Assembly (NCBI GenBank): GCA_913056375.1
Contig: CAJXNF010000147.1
Coordinates: 1 to 7,083, forward strand
DNA from: an uncultured Pseudomonadota bacterium
GTDB taxonomy: Bacteria > SAR324 > NAC60-12
Length of the DNA: 7,083 nt
Reading direction: 5' to 3'
The translations under genes were made by a program, and so were the position numbers. Of this stretch, positions 1 to 5,819 are shown in pieces (positions within the stretch are counted from its first letter, which is position 1; each line of letters begins with the position of its first letter). Below the pieces are notes generated by a model, which searched no databases, was not told where the DNA came from, and saw nothing but the letters and a program-made list of their open reading frames with translations.

Positions 1-1
1 G

Positions 2-871
2 CTAACTGGTGGCGAGGGGATGTTAGCTAAAGACTTTTTGTCTGTTTTAGATCAATTCCCAGAACTCGAGTGTCATGTTCCCCCTCGTAAAGAATTGGAC
101 ATTAGGAATCAGGAACAGGTAGAGAGCATCATCAAAAATTATCAACCTGATATTCTGCTGAACTGCGCGGCGTACACAAAGGTTGATAAGGCAGAAACCG
201 AATCTGCACTCGCATTCCATGTCAATGGAATCAGTGTTGGCAAGTTGGCAGAAGCTTGTCATCGATCTGGGGTGAAGATCGTTCATTTATCCACGGATTT
301 TGTTTTTGATGGGAGTAACAGAAGCCCTATTACTGAATCGAACCATACAGCACCGCTAGGAGTATATGGGAAGAGCAAACGAGACGGGGAAGCAAGAATT
401 GAAGCGAGTGATGCTGATTGGCTAACAGTCAGGACATCTTGGTTGTTTGCTGCACACGGTCATAATTTTGTTCGAACAATGCTCCGACTGGGACGTGAAA
501 GAGATGAAATCAGAGTCGTTTCAGATCAATTCGGTTCACCGACTTGGACGAAAGATTTGGCTTTGGCCCTGTGCAAACTCATCAGGGGGGATGTGAAGAA
601 TTATATTCACTTCGGAGGTTTAAATTCGTGTAGTTGGTTCGAATTAGCAAATTATACGCTCAAACAAGCCCATCAGATTGGCCTAATCCAGAACCTGCCG
701 CTGGTTACTCCGATTCAAACACATCAGTATCCTTTGCCTGCTCCACGGCCCGCTTATTCAGTACTTTCAACTCAACGTTACCAAGAATTAACAGGTTCTC
801 AGCCTATGATGTGTGAAGAAGCTGTCGATTCCGTTCTCAAAAGACTCCACGAGAAATCACAAGATGAGTGA
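2..871 (+). CDS. rmlD: dTDP-4-dehydrorhamnose reductase (RmlD family), 5' end cut by the window edge
   Basis: This is an NAD(P)H-dependent short-chain (extended SDR) reductase of the RmlD family. The family's known reaction is the last step of dTDP-L-rhamnose synthesis, in the cytoplasm, for surface polysaccharide. The frame is open from base 2 and reads LTGGEGML, the glycine-rich Rossmann motif found about ten residues from the family's N-terminus. The ATG at 20 is therefore internal and the real start lies before the window. Counting from that ATG, NCAAYTKVD is at 48-56, STDFVFDG at 91-98, the catalytic YGKSK (Tyr116, Lys120) at 116-120, RTSWLF at 138-143, SDQFGSPTW at 168-176, and the usual C-terminal RPAYSVL at 243-249. 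About 289 residues are visible, nearly the full family length. The stop overlaps the next start by 8 nt. A related sugar-nucleotide reductase is possible, since no other rml gene is visible. Confidence 0.88.
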   Translation, partial: LTGGEGMLAKDFLSVLDQFPELECHVPPRKELDIRNQEQVESIIKNYQPDILLNCAAYTKVDKAETESALAFHVNGISVGKLAEACHRSGVKIVHLSTDFVFDGSNRSPITESNHTAPLGVYGKSKRDGEARIEASDADWLTVRTSWLFAAHGHNFVRTMLRLGRERDEIRVVSDQFGSPTWTKDLALALCKLIRGDVKNYIHFGGLNSCSWFELANYTLKQAHQIGLIQNLPLVTPIQTHQYPLPAPRPAYSVLSTQRYQELTGSQPMMCEEAVDSVLKRLHEKSQDE

Positions 872-1160
872 TATTAAGGATTGGCAGTCAGATGCATTGA
901 TCAATATCCAGCGTTTCTTGGATAAATACTCTACAAAGCATACAACTCATCTCCCTTTAGTTGATGTGATGCGCTTTCGAATCAACGCCATCCTTGGTTC
1001 TGAACCAGATCAACTCCGATGGTCTGAAGCCGATGCTGAGGAATTGCTGGGATTGCTAAAAGCCTATAAACACGTGTTGGAGATTGAGCAGCAGAATATT
1101 GCCCAATTGGAGTCCAGCCTAGAAGCTCAACTCGGGAGTGCTAGCCTCAGGGGGGCATGA
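864..1160 (+). CDS. Small helical protein of unknown function (98 aa)
   Basis: I do not recognise a family. The 98-residue product looks soluble and mostly alpha-helical, with no signal peptide, membrane segment or cysteine. The N-terminal part carries an amphipathic stretch (INIQRFLDKY, 13-22). The C-terminal part, roughly 56-90, is rich in Glu, Leu and Gln and could form a coiled coil or helical hairpin. I place the start at the ATG at 864, because it overlaps the rmlD stop in the pattern ATGAGTGA. An upstream in-frame ATG at 813 would add 17 residues buried within rmlD. The only nearby ribosome-site-like bases are a weak GAG about 12 nt upstream, so translation probably depends on coupling to rmlD. 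Its stop overlaps the ferritin-like gene's ATG by 4 nt. The position suggests a partner or accessory for one of these neighbours, which is inference only. Confidence 0.72.
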   Translation: MSDIKDWQSDALINIQRFLDKYSTKHTTHLPLVDVMRFRINAILGSEPDQLRWSEADAEELLGLLKAYKHVLEIEQQNIAQLESSLEAQLGSASLRGA

Positions 1161-1963
1161 AATCTTTATTTGAATCTACCCAGGAAGTTCTCTTCTCAAA
1201 AGATATCGAACAAAAAACTCAAGGAACCCAAAAACTAAAACAAGATTTTGAAGAAGGGAAACTCAATCATGAGAAAGCTTTTCCTATCAAAGATCTAGTA
1301 GAAGCAGGTTACCCCTCCTTCCTGAATTTTGTTGCTCCTAAGGACTTACCACGAAGACGACTGGGATCCCCTCTCGGTAAGGTTGCACTACTGCACTCCC
1401 TCGCTCACATTGAATTCAACGCCATCAACCTGGCATTGGATGCAGTCTATCGCTTTCAGCAGATGCCTAGTCTTTATTATGCTGACTGGTTAAGAGTCGC
1501 AGCTGATGAAGCAAGGCATTTTCAGCTTTTGCAGAGTCGTCTAATCCAACTGGGCAGTGCCTACGGTGAATTTCCAGTCCATTCTGGTTTGTGGGAAATG
1601 GCTGAAAACACCGCTCATGATGTTCTGGTAAGGATGGCACTTGTTCCGCGTGTCATGGAAGCTCGTGGGCTGGATGTTACCCCTGGCATGATTTCCAAGC
1701 TGGAAGAAATCAAAGATTCAGAATCTGCCCAAATACTGCAACTTATCTGGGAGGAAGAAATACAACACGTCTCCATCGGTAGCCATTGGTTTCAGTATCT
1801 TTGTCAGCAAAGAAACATCTGTCCGGAAACAACTTATCTTCGTCTATTGAATCAGTATTTCTCAGGTCGATTACGTGGTCCTTTGCATCAGGAAGCACGC
1901 CTCCAAGCCGGATTCAGTGAATCTGAACTTGCTGCCCTGGAACAATTGGCCACTCCAAATTGA
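1157..1963 (+). CDS. DUF455 family ferritin-like protein
   Basis: This 268-residue protein matches the DUF455 (PF04305/COG2833) ferritin-like pattern. The family is predicted to be a four-helix bundle holding two metal ions. To my knowledge its reaction is not firmly established. The candidate ligands are all present: the HxxxHxE segment with His80, His84 and Glu86; DEARH with Glu118 and His121; Glu168 in PRVMEARGLDVTP; and EEEIQH with Glu201 and His204. This gives two ExxH motifs on separate helices, as in ferritin-like oxidases and hydroxylases. There is no signal peptide, so it is presumably cytoplasmic. The start at 1157 lies in an ATGA overlap with the preceding stop, and the run AGGGGGG just upstream can act as a ribosome site. 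Its position after rmlD and an unknown small gene does not reveal the substrate. Confidence 0.88.
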   Translation: MKSLFESTQEVLFSKDIEQKTQGTQKLKQDFEEGKLNHEKAFPIKDLVEAGYPSFLNFVAPKDLPRRRLGSPLGKVALLHSLAHIEFNAINLALDAVYRFQQMPSLYYADWLRVAADEARHFQLLQSRLIQLGSAYGEFPVHSGLWEMAENTAHDVLVRMALVPRVMEARGLDVTPGMISKLEEIKDSESAQILQLIWEEEIQHVSIGSHWFQYLCQQRNICPETTYLRLLNQYFSGRLRGPLHQEARLQAGFSESELAALEQLATPN

Positions 1964-2003
1964 ATCCACAAAAATCAATCAAAACTTTCTGAAACTTCCT
2001 CAA

Positions 2004-2906
2004 ATGATCCCCGGAAATCTCCTTTCCAAGGGAACTCCCATCTTATTTGTTCTGCTCTGGAGCACAGGTTTCATCGGTGCCAAATTGGGCATGCCCCATG
2101 CCGAACCAATGACTTTTCTGAGTCTACGATTTCTGATCGCAATTTGTTTTCTGGTGCCCTTGGTGTGGTGGTTTCATGCGCCTTGGCCCTCTAATCCCTC
2201 AGACTGGTTGCATGCTGGCATTGTTGGTTTGTTGGTCCACGGGGGCTACCTAGGTGGTGTTTTCGTCGCAATCAAAGGTGGATTACCAGCGGCCTTAGCA
2301 GCATTGATCGTTGGCCTACAACCTCTGCTAACTGGAATTCTTGCTGGGCCTCTGCTGGGAGAGATGCTCACAAGAAAAAAATGGATGGGACTTTTCTTAG
2401 GATTTCTTGGGGTTTGGATGGTTGTATCTGAAAAACTACCTGAAGAAAATTCCTTTGGGATGGATTCGATCTTTTTCGCCAGCCTGGCACTAGTCTCCAT
2501 CACATTGGGCACACTTTATCAAAAACGTTTTGCGACCAAGCTAGATATCCGGACTGGTGCTGTGATTCAGTTTATCTCAGCTCTCACAATCTTCGGACTC
2601 TTGTCCTTTTCATTAGAGACGATGGTTGTTGAATGGACTTTCGAATCCATTTTTGCCCTTTTCTGGTTGGCCCTCGTTCTTTCGATTGGAGCAATTCTCA
2701 TATTAATGCGCTTGATTCAGTCGGGTGCCGCAGCCAATGTGGCGAGTCTTTTTTACCTAGTTCCACCTGCCACAGCAGTTGAAGCCTGGTGGCTATTTGA
2801 TGAAAAATTGGGTTGGTTGGCGATTGTTGGGATGCTGGTAGCGGTACTTGGGGTCGCAATGGTTGTTCAACGACCCCAGAGTCAATCAAAGGCTAGTGAG
2901 GGTTAG
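2004..2906 (+). CDS. EamA/DMT superfamily transporter (RhaT/YdcZ-like exporter)
   Basis: This 300-residue inner-membrane protein has the typical length and two-repeat layout of EamA (drug/metabolite transporter) proteins. Ten hydrophobic segments can be placed near residues 10-29, 36-56, 69-89, 95-119, 127-142, 152-173, 184-204, 215-238, 243-264 and 268-288. The first repeat opens with LWSTGFIGAKLGM and the conserved LSLRF. The family exports amino acids, metabolites or drugs, and the substrate here cannot be told from sequence. I chose the ATG at 2004, which begins about ten residues before the first helix. An in-frame ATG at 1875 would add 43 hydrophilic residues lying over the ferritin-like gene and is unlikely. 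No convincing ribosome site precedes 2004. It lies 40 nt after the ferritin-like gene and probably shares its transcript. Its end overlaps the convergent dioxygenase gene by 4 bp. Confidence 0.88.
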   Translation: MIPGNLLSKGTPILFVLLWSTGFIGAKLGMPHAEPMTFLSLRFLIAICFLVPLVWWFHAPWPSNPSDWLHAGIVGLLVHGGYLGGVFVAIKGGLPAALAALIVGLQPLLTGILAGPLLGEMLTRKKWMGLFLGFLGVWMVVSEKLPEENSFGMDSIFFASLALVSITLGTLYQKRFATKLDIRTGAVIQFISALTIFGLLSFSLETMVVEWTFESIFALFWLALVLSIGAILILMRLIQSGAAANVASLFYLVPPATAVEAWWLFDEKLGWLAIVGMLVAVLGVAMVVQRPQSQSKASEG

Positions 2907-3769
2907 GCCGGAATCTTTTCCAGAGAGGTCTCCAAGGCAGAATTGGGCATACCATTCCCCCATGGCAGATCAACTGGATGATCTGAGAGTAGACAATCAT
3001 CGGGTAGACACTCGATCGGAGTGAAATCGCGATGAGCAATGTACTCTGGGCGCTTGAAACGTCGTATGTGATTGCTCACTGCACAAAGACTCAGATATAC
3101 GCTGACTCGATTCCAGGGGGAAAGATTGCTTGTTGAACTGTGGACCAGGCATCCATGAAAAAGAATCATTGAGCCGGCAGGTCCTTGCGGACTGACGATT
3201 CCTCCTTCTCTTCCCCCAGCTCTTTCGACAAGCTGACGGATCAATTGATTATCGATCGTCCACAGGGGGTAGCTTGTTGTGGTCAGATCATGTCCAGCCT
3301 TGAGGACTCCACGCTTGTGGCTTCCCGGAATAAACATCAAAGGGCCATTATACTGGTTGACATCATCCAAAAAGATCGCAACATTCATCGCCCTTGGTTC
3401 AGGCATCATGTCGTCATTGATCCAAGTGCCATAGTCTTGATGCCATTGCCAAACATCACCTTCAAATGCCATTTTCCCATTAATTTTGAACTGGTGCATG
3501 TAAAGCTTTTCACCAAACACCTGCTCAACAGGCTTCACCATTCGTGGATGGCGCCCTAGCCTGGCAAACGGTGCGCTGTAGAGGTGCGCCGCAAAATTAG
3601 TTCTGACAGCTTGACTACCTTTTTCCCTCACATTATAAGCTTCGCGTCGATCATACAGTTCAGGAACAGCCTCATTGAGTTTTTTCACTTCTTCTGGAGT
3701 GAACAATTCAGGAAAAAAAAGATAGCCGTCCTTGTCAAAGGCTTCTATTTGTTGTTGTGTAAGTTCCAT
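2903..3769 (-). CDS. Phytanoyl-CoA dioxygenase (PhyH) family protein, EctD-like iron/2-oxoglutarate hydroxylase
   Basis: This 288-residue protein is a cytoplasmic Fe(II)/2-oxoglutarate-dependent dioxygenase. The iron triad is visible as His110 and Asp112 in WQWHQDYGTW and His210 in CLVHSSTSN. Arg221 (SPWNR) is placed to bind 2-oxoglutarate. NGPLMFIPGSHKRG (141-154) is a family hallmark. It resembles ectoine hydroxylase: MHQFKIN (91-97) parallels the EctD substrate-binding Gln segment, Trp116 matches the Trp of the EctD signature, and Ser212 also matches. The signature differs, however. The Glu of HxDxExxW is Gly114, and the position of EctD's second Phe is Tyr225. No ectABC gene is present, so the substrate is open and ectoine is only one option. 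The start at 3769 has a good ribosome site, GGAG five bases upstream. A strong promoter candidate lies just before it (3800-3828). Confidence 0.9.
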   Translation of the reverse strand: MELTQQQIEAFDKDGYLFFPELFTPEEVKKLNEAVPELYDRREAYNVREKGSQAVRTNFAAHLYSAPFARLGRHPRMVKPVEQVFGEKLYMHQFKINGKMAFEGDVWQWHQDYGTWINDDMMPEPRAMNVAIFLDDVNQYNGPLMFIPGSHKRGVLKAGHDLTTTSYPLWTIDNQLIRQLVERAGGREGGIVSPQGPAGSMILFHGCLVHSSTSNLSPWNRVSVYLSLCAVSNHIRRFKRPEYIAHRDFTPIECLPDDCLLSDHPVDLPWGNGMPNSALETSLEKIPA

Positions 3770-3799
3770 AAGATCTCCGCTGAGTTTATCAAATCCAAA

Positions 3800-3828
3800 A
3801 TTCTAGGATTTTTCCCTTAGGAATTCAA
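3800..3828 (-). promoter_or_regulatory. Sigma70-like promoter of the dioxygenase gene
   Basis: On the minus strand TTGAAT (3823-3828) is followed by exactly 17 bp and then TAGAAT (3800-3805). These match the -35 consensus at four of six bases and the -10 consensus at five of six. The expected start of transcription near 3793 would leave a leader of about 25 nt containing the GGAG ribosome site. The -35 box sits at the stop of the lipoprotein gene. A short inverted repeat, AATCC-9-GGATT (3792-3810), straddles the -10 box and could be an operator, but five-base arms are weak evidence. Confidence 0.55.
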
Positions 3829-3829
3829 C

Positions 3830-4078
3830 TTACAGAGCGTCTCTGATTGAATATTCATCGCAGACGTTACCACGCACCTCGTTATAGCAAACAATTTTCT
3901 GTGCGCTCACATTTTGGGGAGTGTCGCGATAACAGACCTGGGAGAGTTGTTCTTGTTCACCATAGTGAAAATGGAGGGGACCGATTGTACAGGTAGCGAG
4001 ATTATTTGATGCACAACCAGCAATGCTTAGCAGTAATGTGAGGAAGCTCAGGTATTGGACTGTTTTTTTCAGATTCAT
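3830..4078 (-). CDS. Small cysteine-rich lipoprotein of unknown function (82 aa)
   Basis: The N-terminus is a clear lipoprotein signal: MNLKK, a hydrophobic stretch, then the lipobox IAGC with the acylated Cys22. The mature part would be about 61 residues anchored to a membrane and facing the periplasm or the surface. Asn at +4 and Ser at +3 give no Asp retention signal, so outer-membrane sorting is possible. The mature chain has four more cysteines (Cys30, Cys49, Cys64, Cys73), an even number that could form two disulphides, and a His-containing LHFHYGEQEQ stretch at 35-44. I do not recognise a domain. No good ribosome site precedes the ATG. The gene ends 60 nt before the dioxygenase gene on the same strand, and read-through is possible, but that gene has its own promoter candidate. 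Confidence 0.7.
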   Translation of the reverse strand: MNLKKTVQYLSFLTLLLSIAGCASNNLATCTIGPLHFHYGEQEQLSQVCYRDTPQNVSAQKIVCYNEVRGNVCDEYSIRDAL

Positions 4079-4116
4079 AGTTAAGATGCATCAATCGAGT
4101 TAGGGAACTACTATTC

Positions 4117-4145
4117 AATGTAATCTTGATCCCTGCATCTTCCAA
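4117..4145 (-). promoter_or_regulatory. Possible promoter of the lipoprotein gene
   Basis: On the minus strand TTGGAA (4140-4145), a 17-bp spacer and TACATT (4117-4122) each match the sigma70 consensus at four of six bases. The predicted leader would be about 30 nt. The inverted repeat at 4134-4152 covers the -35 box, which would suit a repressor or activator site. The match is modest, so this is tentative. Confidence 0.3.
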
Positions 4146-4152
4146 TGATGCA
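4134..4152. repeat. Short inverted repeat TGCATC-7-GATGCA, possible operator
   Basis: TGCATC (4134-4139) and GATGCA (4147-4152) form a perfect 6-bp inverted repeat with a 7-nt centre. The same motif recurs as the palindrome GATGCATC at 4085-4092. Their clustering upstream of the lipoprotein gene suggests a protein-binding site, but arms this short can arise by chance. Confidence 0.3.
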
Positions 4153-4170
4153 ACGTAAACTGTGTTCTGC

Positions 4171-4199
4171 TTGACAGACTTAGCTCTTAGCCTTATCAA
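4171..4199 (+). promoter_or_regulatory. Possible promoter of the TIGR04076-like/reductase/liv operon
   Basis: TTGACA (4171-4176) is a perfect -35 consensus. After a 17-bp spacer comes TATCAA (4194-4199), matching the -10 consensus at four of six. Transcription would begin near 4206 and give a leader of about 155 nt before the ATG at 4363. It is the best rightward candidate in the region. A second TTGACA at 4206-4211 has no suitable -10 box. Confidence 0.4.
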
Positions 4200-4362
4200 A
4201 GCCCATTGACAAGTCCGGAAAGCTTTTTTCAGACTCATCGCACAACAAGTTATGCAAACATGCAACTGAGTCTATTTGACTAAGCCTTCTTCTCAGGAAG
4301 TCTGGGCAAAAGGGGCCAGGCAACATTTTTCACATCTTATCTGACACGCAATTTCAGCGCCT

Positions 4363-4734
4363 ATGAGTCATCAAGAAGATTTTTGGTTATATGATTTGGA
4401 AGTAGAAACTGTCTTGGAAGGTCGTACTCCAGTTTGCCGACATATTGAAGGAGAAAAATTTAGAGTCGAAGGAGAAAACCTGGTCTTCTTAGAGCATCAG
4501 AAAATCTCCATGTATGCACTCGCAGCAATTCTTCCTTTACTCCCTGCTAAACAGAGGGAAACTGCGCCTCATGATTGGATGACCACTGACGCTGAAATAG
4601 CATGCCCAGATCCTCATTGTGGAGGGCGATTTCGAATCAAAAGACTCTCCAAGAGACGTTTTTTTCATGCTGAAACAACTGGCTTACCCGAAGTAAGAAC
4701 GGAACCCTATTGGGCAAAGGACGAGAATTCATGA
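4363..4734 (+). CDS. TIGR04076 family-like small protein
   Basis: The 123-residue product resembles the TIGR04076 family of uncharacterised small proteins. It has a beta-rich start (YDLEVETVLEG, 10-20), a conserved-type Cys25 followed by an EGEKFRV segment (29-35), a short hydrophobic helix (51-61), and a CPDPHC motif (Cys81, His85, Cys86) near the end of the domain. Three cysteines and a histidine could bind a metal or take part in redox chemistry, but that is inference. The C-terminal 30 residues, rich in Arg and Lys, extend beyond the usual domain of about 90 residues. The start is well bounded: an in-frame TGA lies at 4342-4344 and no other ATG or GTG falls between. No ribosome site is apparent. 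The stop overlaps the reductase ATG by 4 nt, so the two are coupled. Confidence 0.68.
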   Translation: MSHQEDFWLYDLEVETVLEGRTPVCRHIEGEKFRVEGENLVFLEHQKISMYALAAILPLLPAKQRETAPHDWMTTDAEIACPDPHCGGRFRIKRLSKRRFFHAETTGLPEVRTEPYWAKDENS

Positions 4735-5819
4735 ATGTAGAAAAAACTAACCTTCGCGAGAACCATTCAATTTCCAGGATCATCAAAGGTGGTTGGCAAC
4801 TTGCGGGAGACCATGGGGATGTTCAGCGCAGAAAAGCTATTCAGGACATGGAGATCTTTCTGGAAGCAGGCATCTCAACCTTTGATTGTGCGGATATCTA
4901 TGTTGGTGTGGAAGAAATGTTGGGAGAATTTATCTCTTCAGTCCGTCAAAATTATGGTTCGTCGAAGGCTGAGGAAATTTGTATTCACACCAAGCTAGTT
5001 CCTGATTTAACAAAACTCCATGATATCCAGCCACATGAAATCGAAGCCATTGTCGATCGGTCGCTTAAACGCCTAGGGATTGATCAACTTCATTTGGTCC
5101 AATTTTTTTGGTGGGACCTGAAACTTGGTAGGCCTGTCGAAGCCCTACAAGTCCTAAAAACGCTTCAGGAAAAAGGGAAAATCAAGAATTTGGGAGTTAC
5201 CAACTGGGAGTGGTTTGATATTCAACCCTTTATCGACTCTGGGATGGACATCATCTCGACTCAGGTTCAGTATTCTGTTCTGGACCAGAGACCAAAACTT
5301 GAGATGGTACCCTGGGCAAAAGAAAAAAATGTTTCTCTTCTTTGCTACGGAACCCTTGCGGGTGGATTTATCTCAGAGGCTTGGCTAGGCAAAGAAGACC
5401 CTGGTTTCCAATTCAGCAACCGATCTCTTGTCAAATATCGTCTAATCATCGACGAATTTGGATCTTGGGATCAATTTCAGGATCTGCTGCGAACTTTGAA
5501 AGAAATCGGAGACTCGCATCAAGTAACCCTATCTTCAGTGGCAATTCGCTTCATCTTAGACCAACCTCAGGTCGGTGCAGCCATCGTCGGAGCCCGCTAC
5601 GCAAAATATCTGGATCACACCCTGGAAGTATTCAGCTTCAGCTTAACTTCCGAGGAGCATCAGCGAATTCAAGCAAAAATTAATGCTTCCAATGGCCCTT
5701 CAGGGCCGGTCTATGGTTTAGAGCGAGACCGGACTAGTCGCCACGGCCGAATTATGAAATATAACCTCAATAGCTCACCAAACGATAAAATTCTTGCTGA
5801 GTCTTCTCAGCATGCCTGA
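4731..5819 (+). CDS. Aldo/keto reductase family protein lacking the catalytic histidine
   Basis: This 362-residue protein is a TIM-barrel aldo/keto reductase, normally an NADPH-dependent carbonyl reductase of the cytoplasm. Asp52 and Tyr57 of the catalytic tetrad are in FDCADIY, and Lys88 is in HTKLVP. The fourth position, normally His in a QFHWWD-type motif, is Phe126 in QFFWWD. Cofactor and barrel motifs follow: GVTNWEW (155-161), STQVQYSVLDQRP (176-188), CYGTLAGGF (205-213), and AAIVGAR (283-289) near the NADP-binding end. RHGRIMKYNLN (337-347) matches the usual end of this subgroup, and 15 further residues follow. I chose the ATG at 4731 because it follows AAGGA at a proper distance and overlaps the previous stop (ATGA). 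A TTG at 4710 would add seven residues. The substrate is unknown, and without the His the enzyme may be altered or non-catalytic. Confidence 0.88.
   Translation: MNVEKTNLRENHSISRIIKGGWQLAGDHGDVQRRKAIQDMEIFLEAGISTFDCADIYVGVEEMLGEFISSVRQNYGSSKAEEICIHTKLVPDLTKLHDIQPHEIEAIVDRSLKRLGIDQLHLVQFFWWDLKLGRPVEALQVLKTLQEKGKIKNLGVTNWEWFDIQPFIDSGMDIISTQVQYSVLDQRPKLEMVPWAKEKNVSLLCYGTLAGGFISEAWLGKEDPGFQFSNRSLVKYRLIIDEFGSWDQFQDLLRTLKEIGDSHQVTLSSVAIRFILDQPQVGAAIVGARYAKYLDHTLEVFSFSLTSEEHQRIQAKINASNGPSGPVYGLERDRTSRHGRIMKYNLNSSPNDKILAESSQHA
5796..5811 (+). promoter_or_regulatory. Hairpin directly before the livG start codon
   Basis: GCTGAG (5796-5801) and CTCAGC (5806-5811) form a perfect 6-bp stem with a TCTT loop, ending one base before the ATG at 5812. 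In mRNA it would occupy the place of the ribosome site, and no clear Shine-Dalgarno lies elsewhere. Ribosomes finishing the reductase gene would open it, so it may enforce translational coupling. No T-run follows, so it is not a terminator. Confidence 0.45.

Larger units (their letters stand above)
4079..4362. other. Divergent intergenic region, no gene called
   Basis: This 284-nt stretch separates the leftward lipoprotein gene from the rightward TIGR04076-like gene. It holds candidate promoters for both directions, a perfect 6-bp inverted repeat, and a 15-nt near-copy of the lipoprotein start (4224-4238). I see no terminator, tRNA or convincing reading frame. An open minus-strand frame across much of it looks non-coding. 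Confidence 0.6.

Noticed and set aside
20..22. ATG as the start of the rmlD-type gene
   Set aside because: The same frame is open to base 2 and encodes the TGGxGML nucleotide-binding motif across this ATG, so the true start is before the window.
1875..2003. N-terminal extension of the EamA transporter
   Set aside because: The 43 extra residues are hydrophilic, lie mostly over the DUF455 gene, and precede the first membrane helix of a family that normally begins there.
3185..3559. Plus-strand open frame of 124 codons
   Set aside because: It lies wholly antisense to the dioxygenase gene, whose motifs are unmistakable, and its translation shows no domain.
4002..4265. Minus-strand open frame of 87 codons across the divergent intergenic region
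   Set aside because: It overlaps the well-supported lipoprotein gene, has no ribosome site or recognisable domain, and its composition looks random.
4285..4302. CTTC...GAAG hairpin as a terminator
   Set aside because: The stem has only four pairs, low stability and no following T-run.
5103..5109. Run of seven T as a frameshift or sequencing error in the reductase
   Set aside because: The frame is continuous on both sides with family motifs, so no base is missing or added. The His-to-Phe change itself is reported as a finding.
5342..5683. Plus-strand open frame of 113 codons within the reductase gene
   Set aside because: It is an out-of-frame shadow of a conserved enzyme, and its Arg/Ser-rich translation is typical of such shadows.
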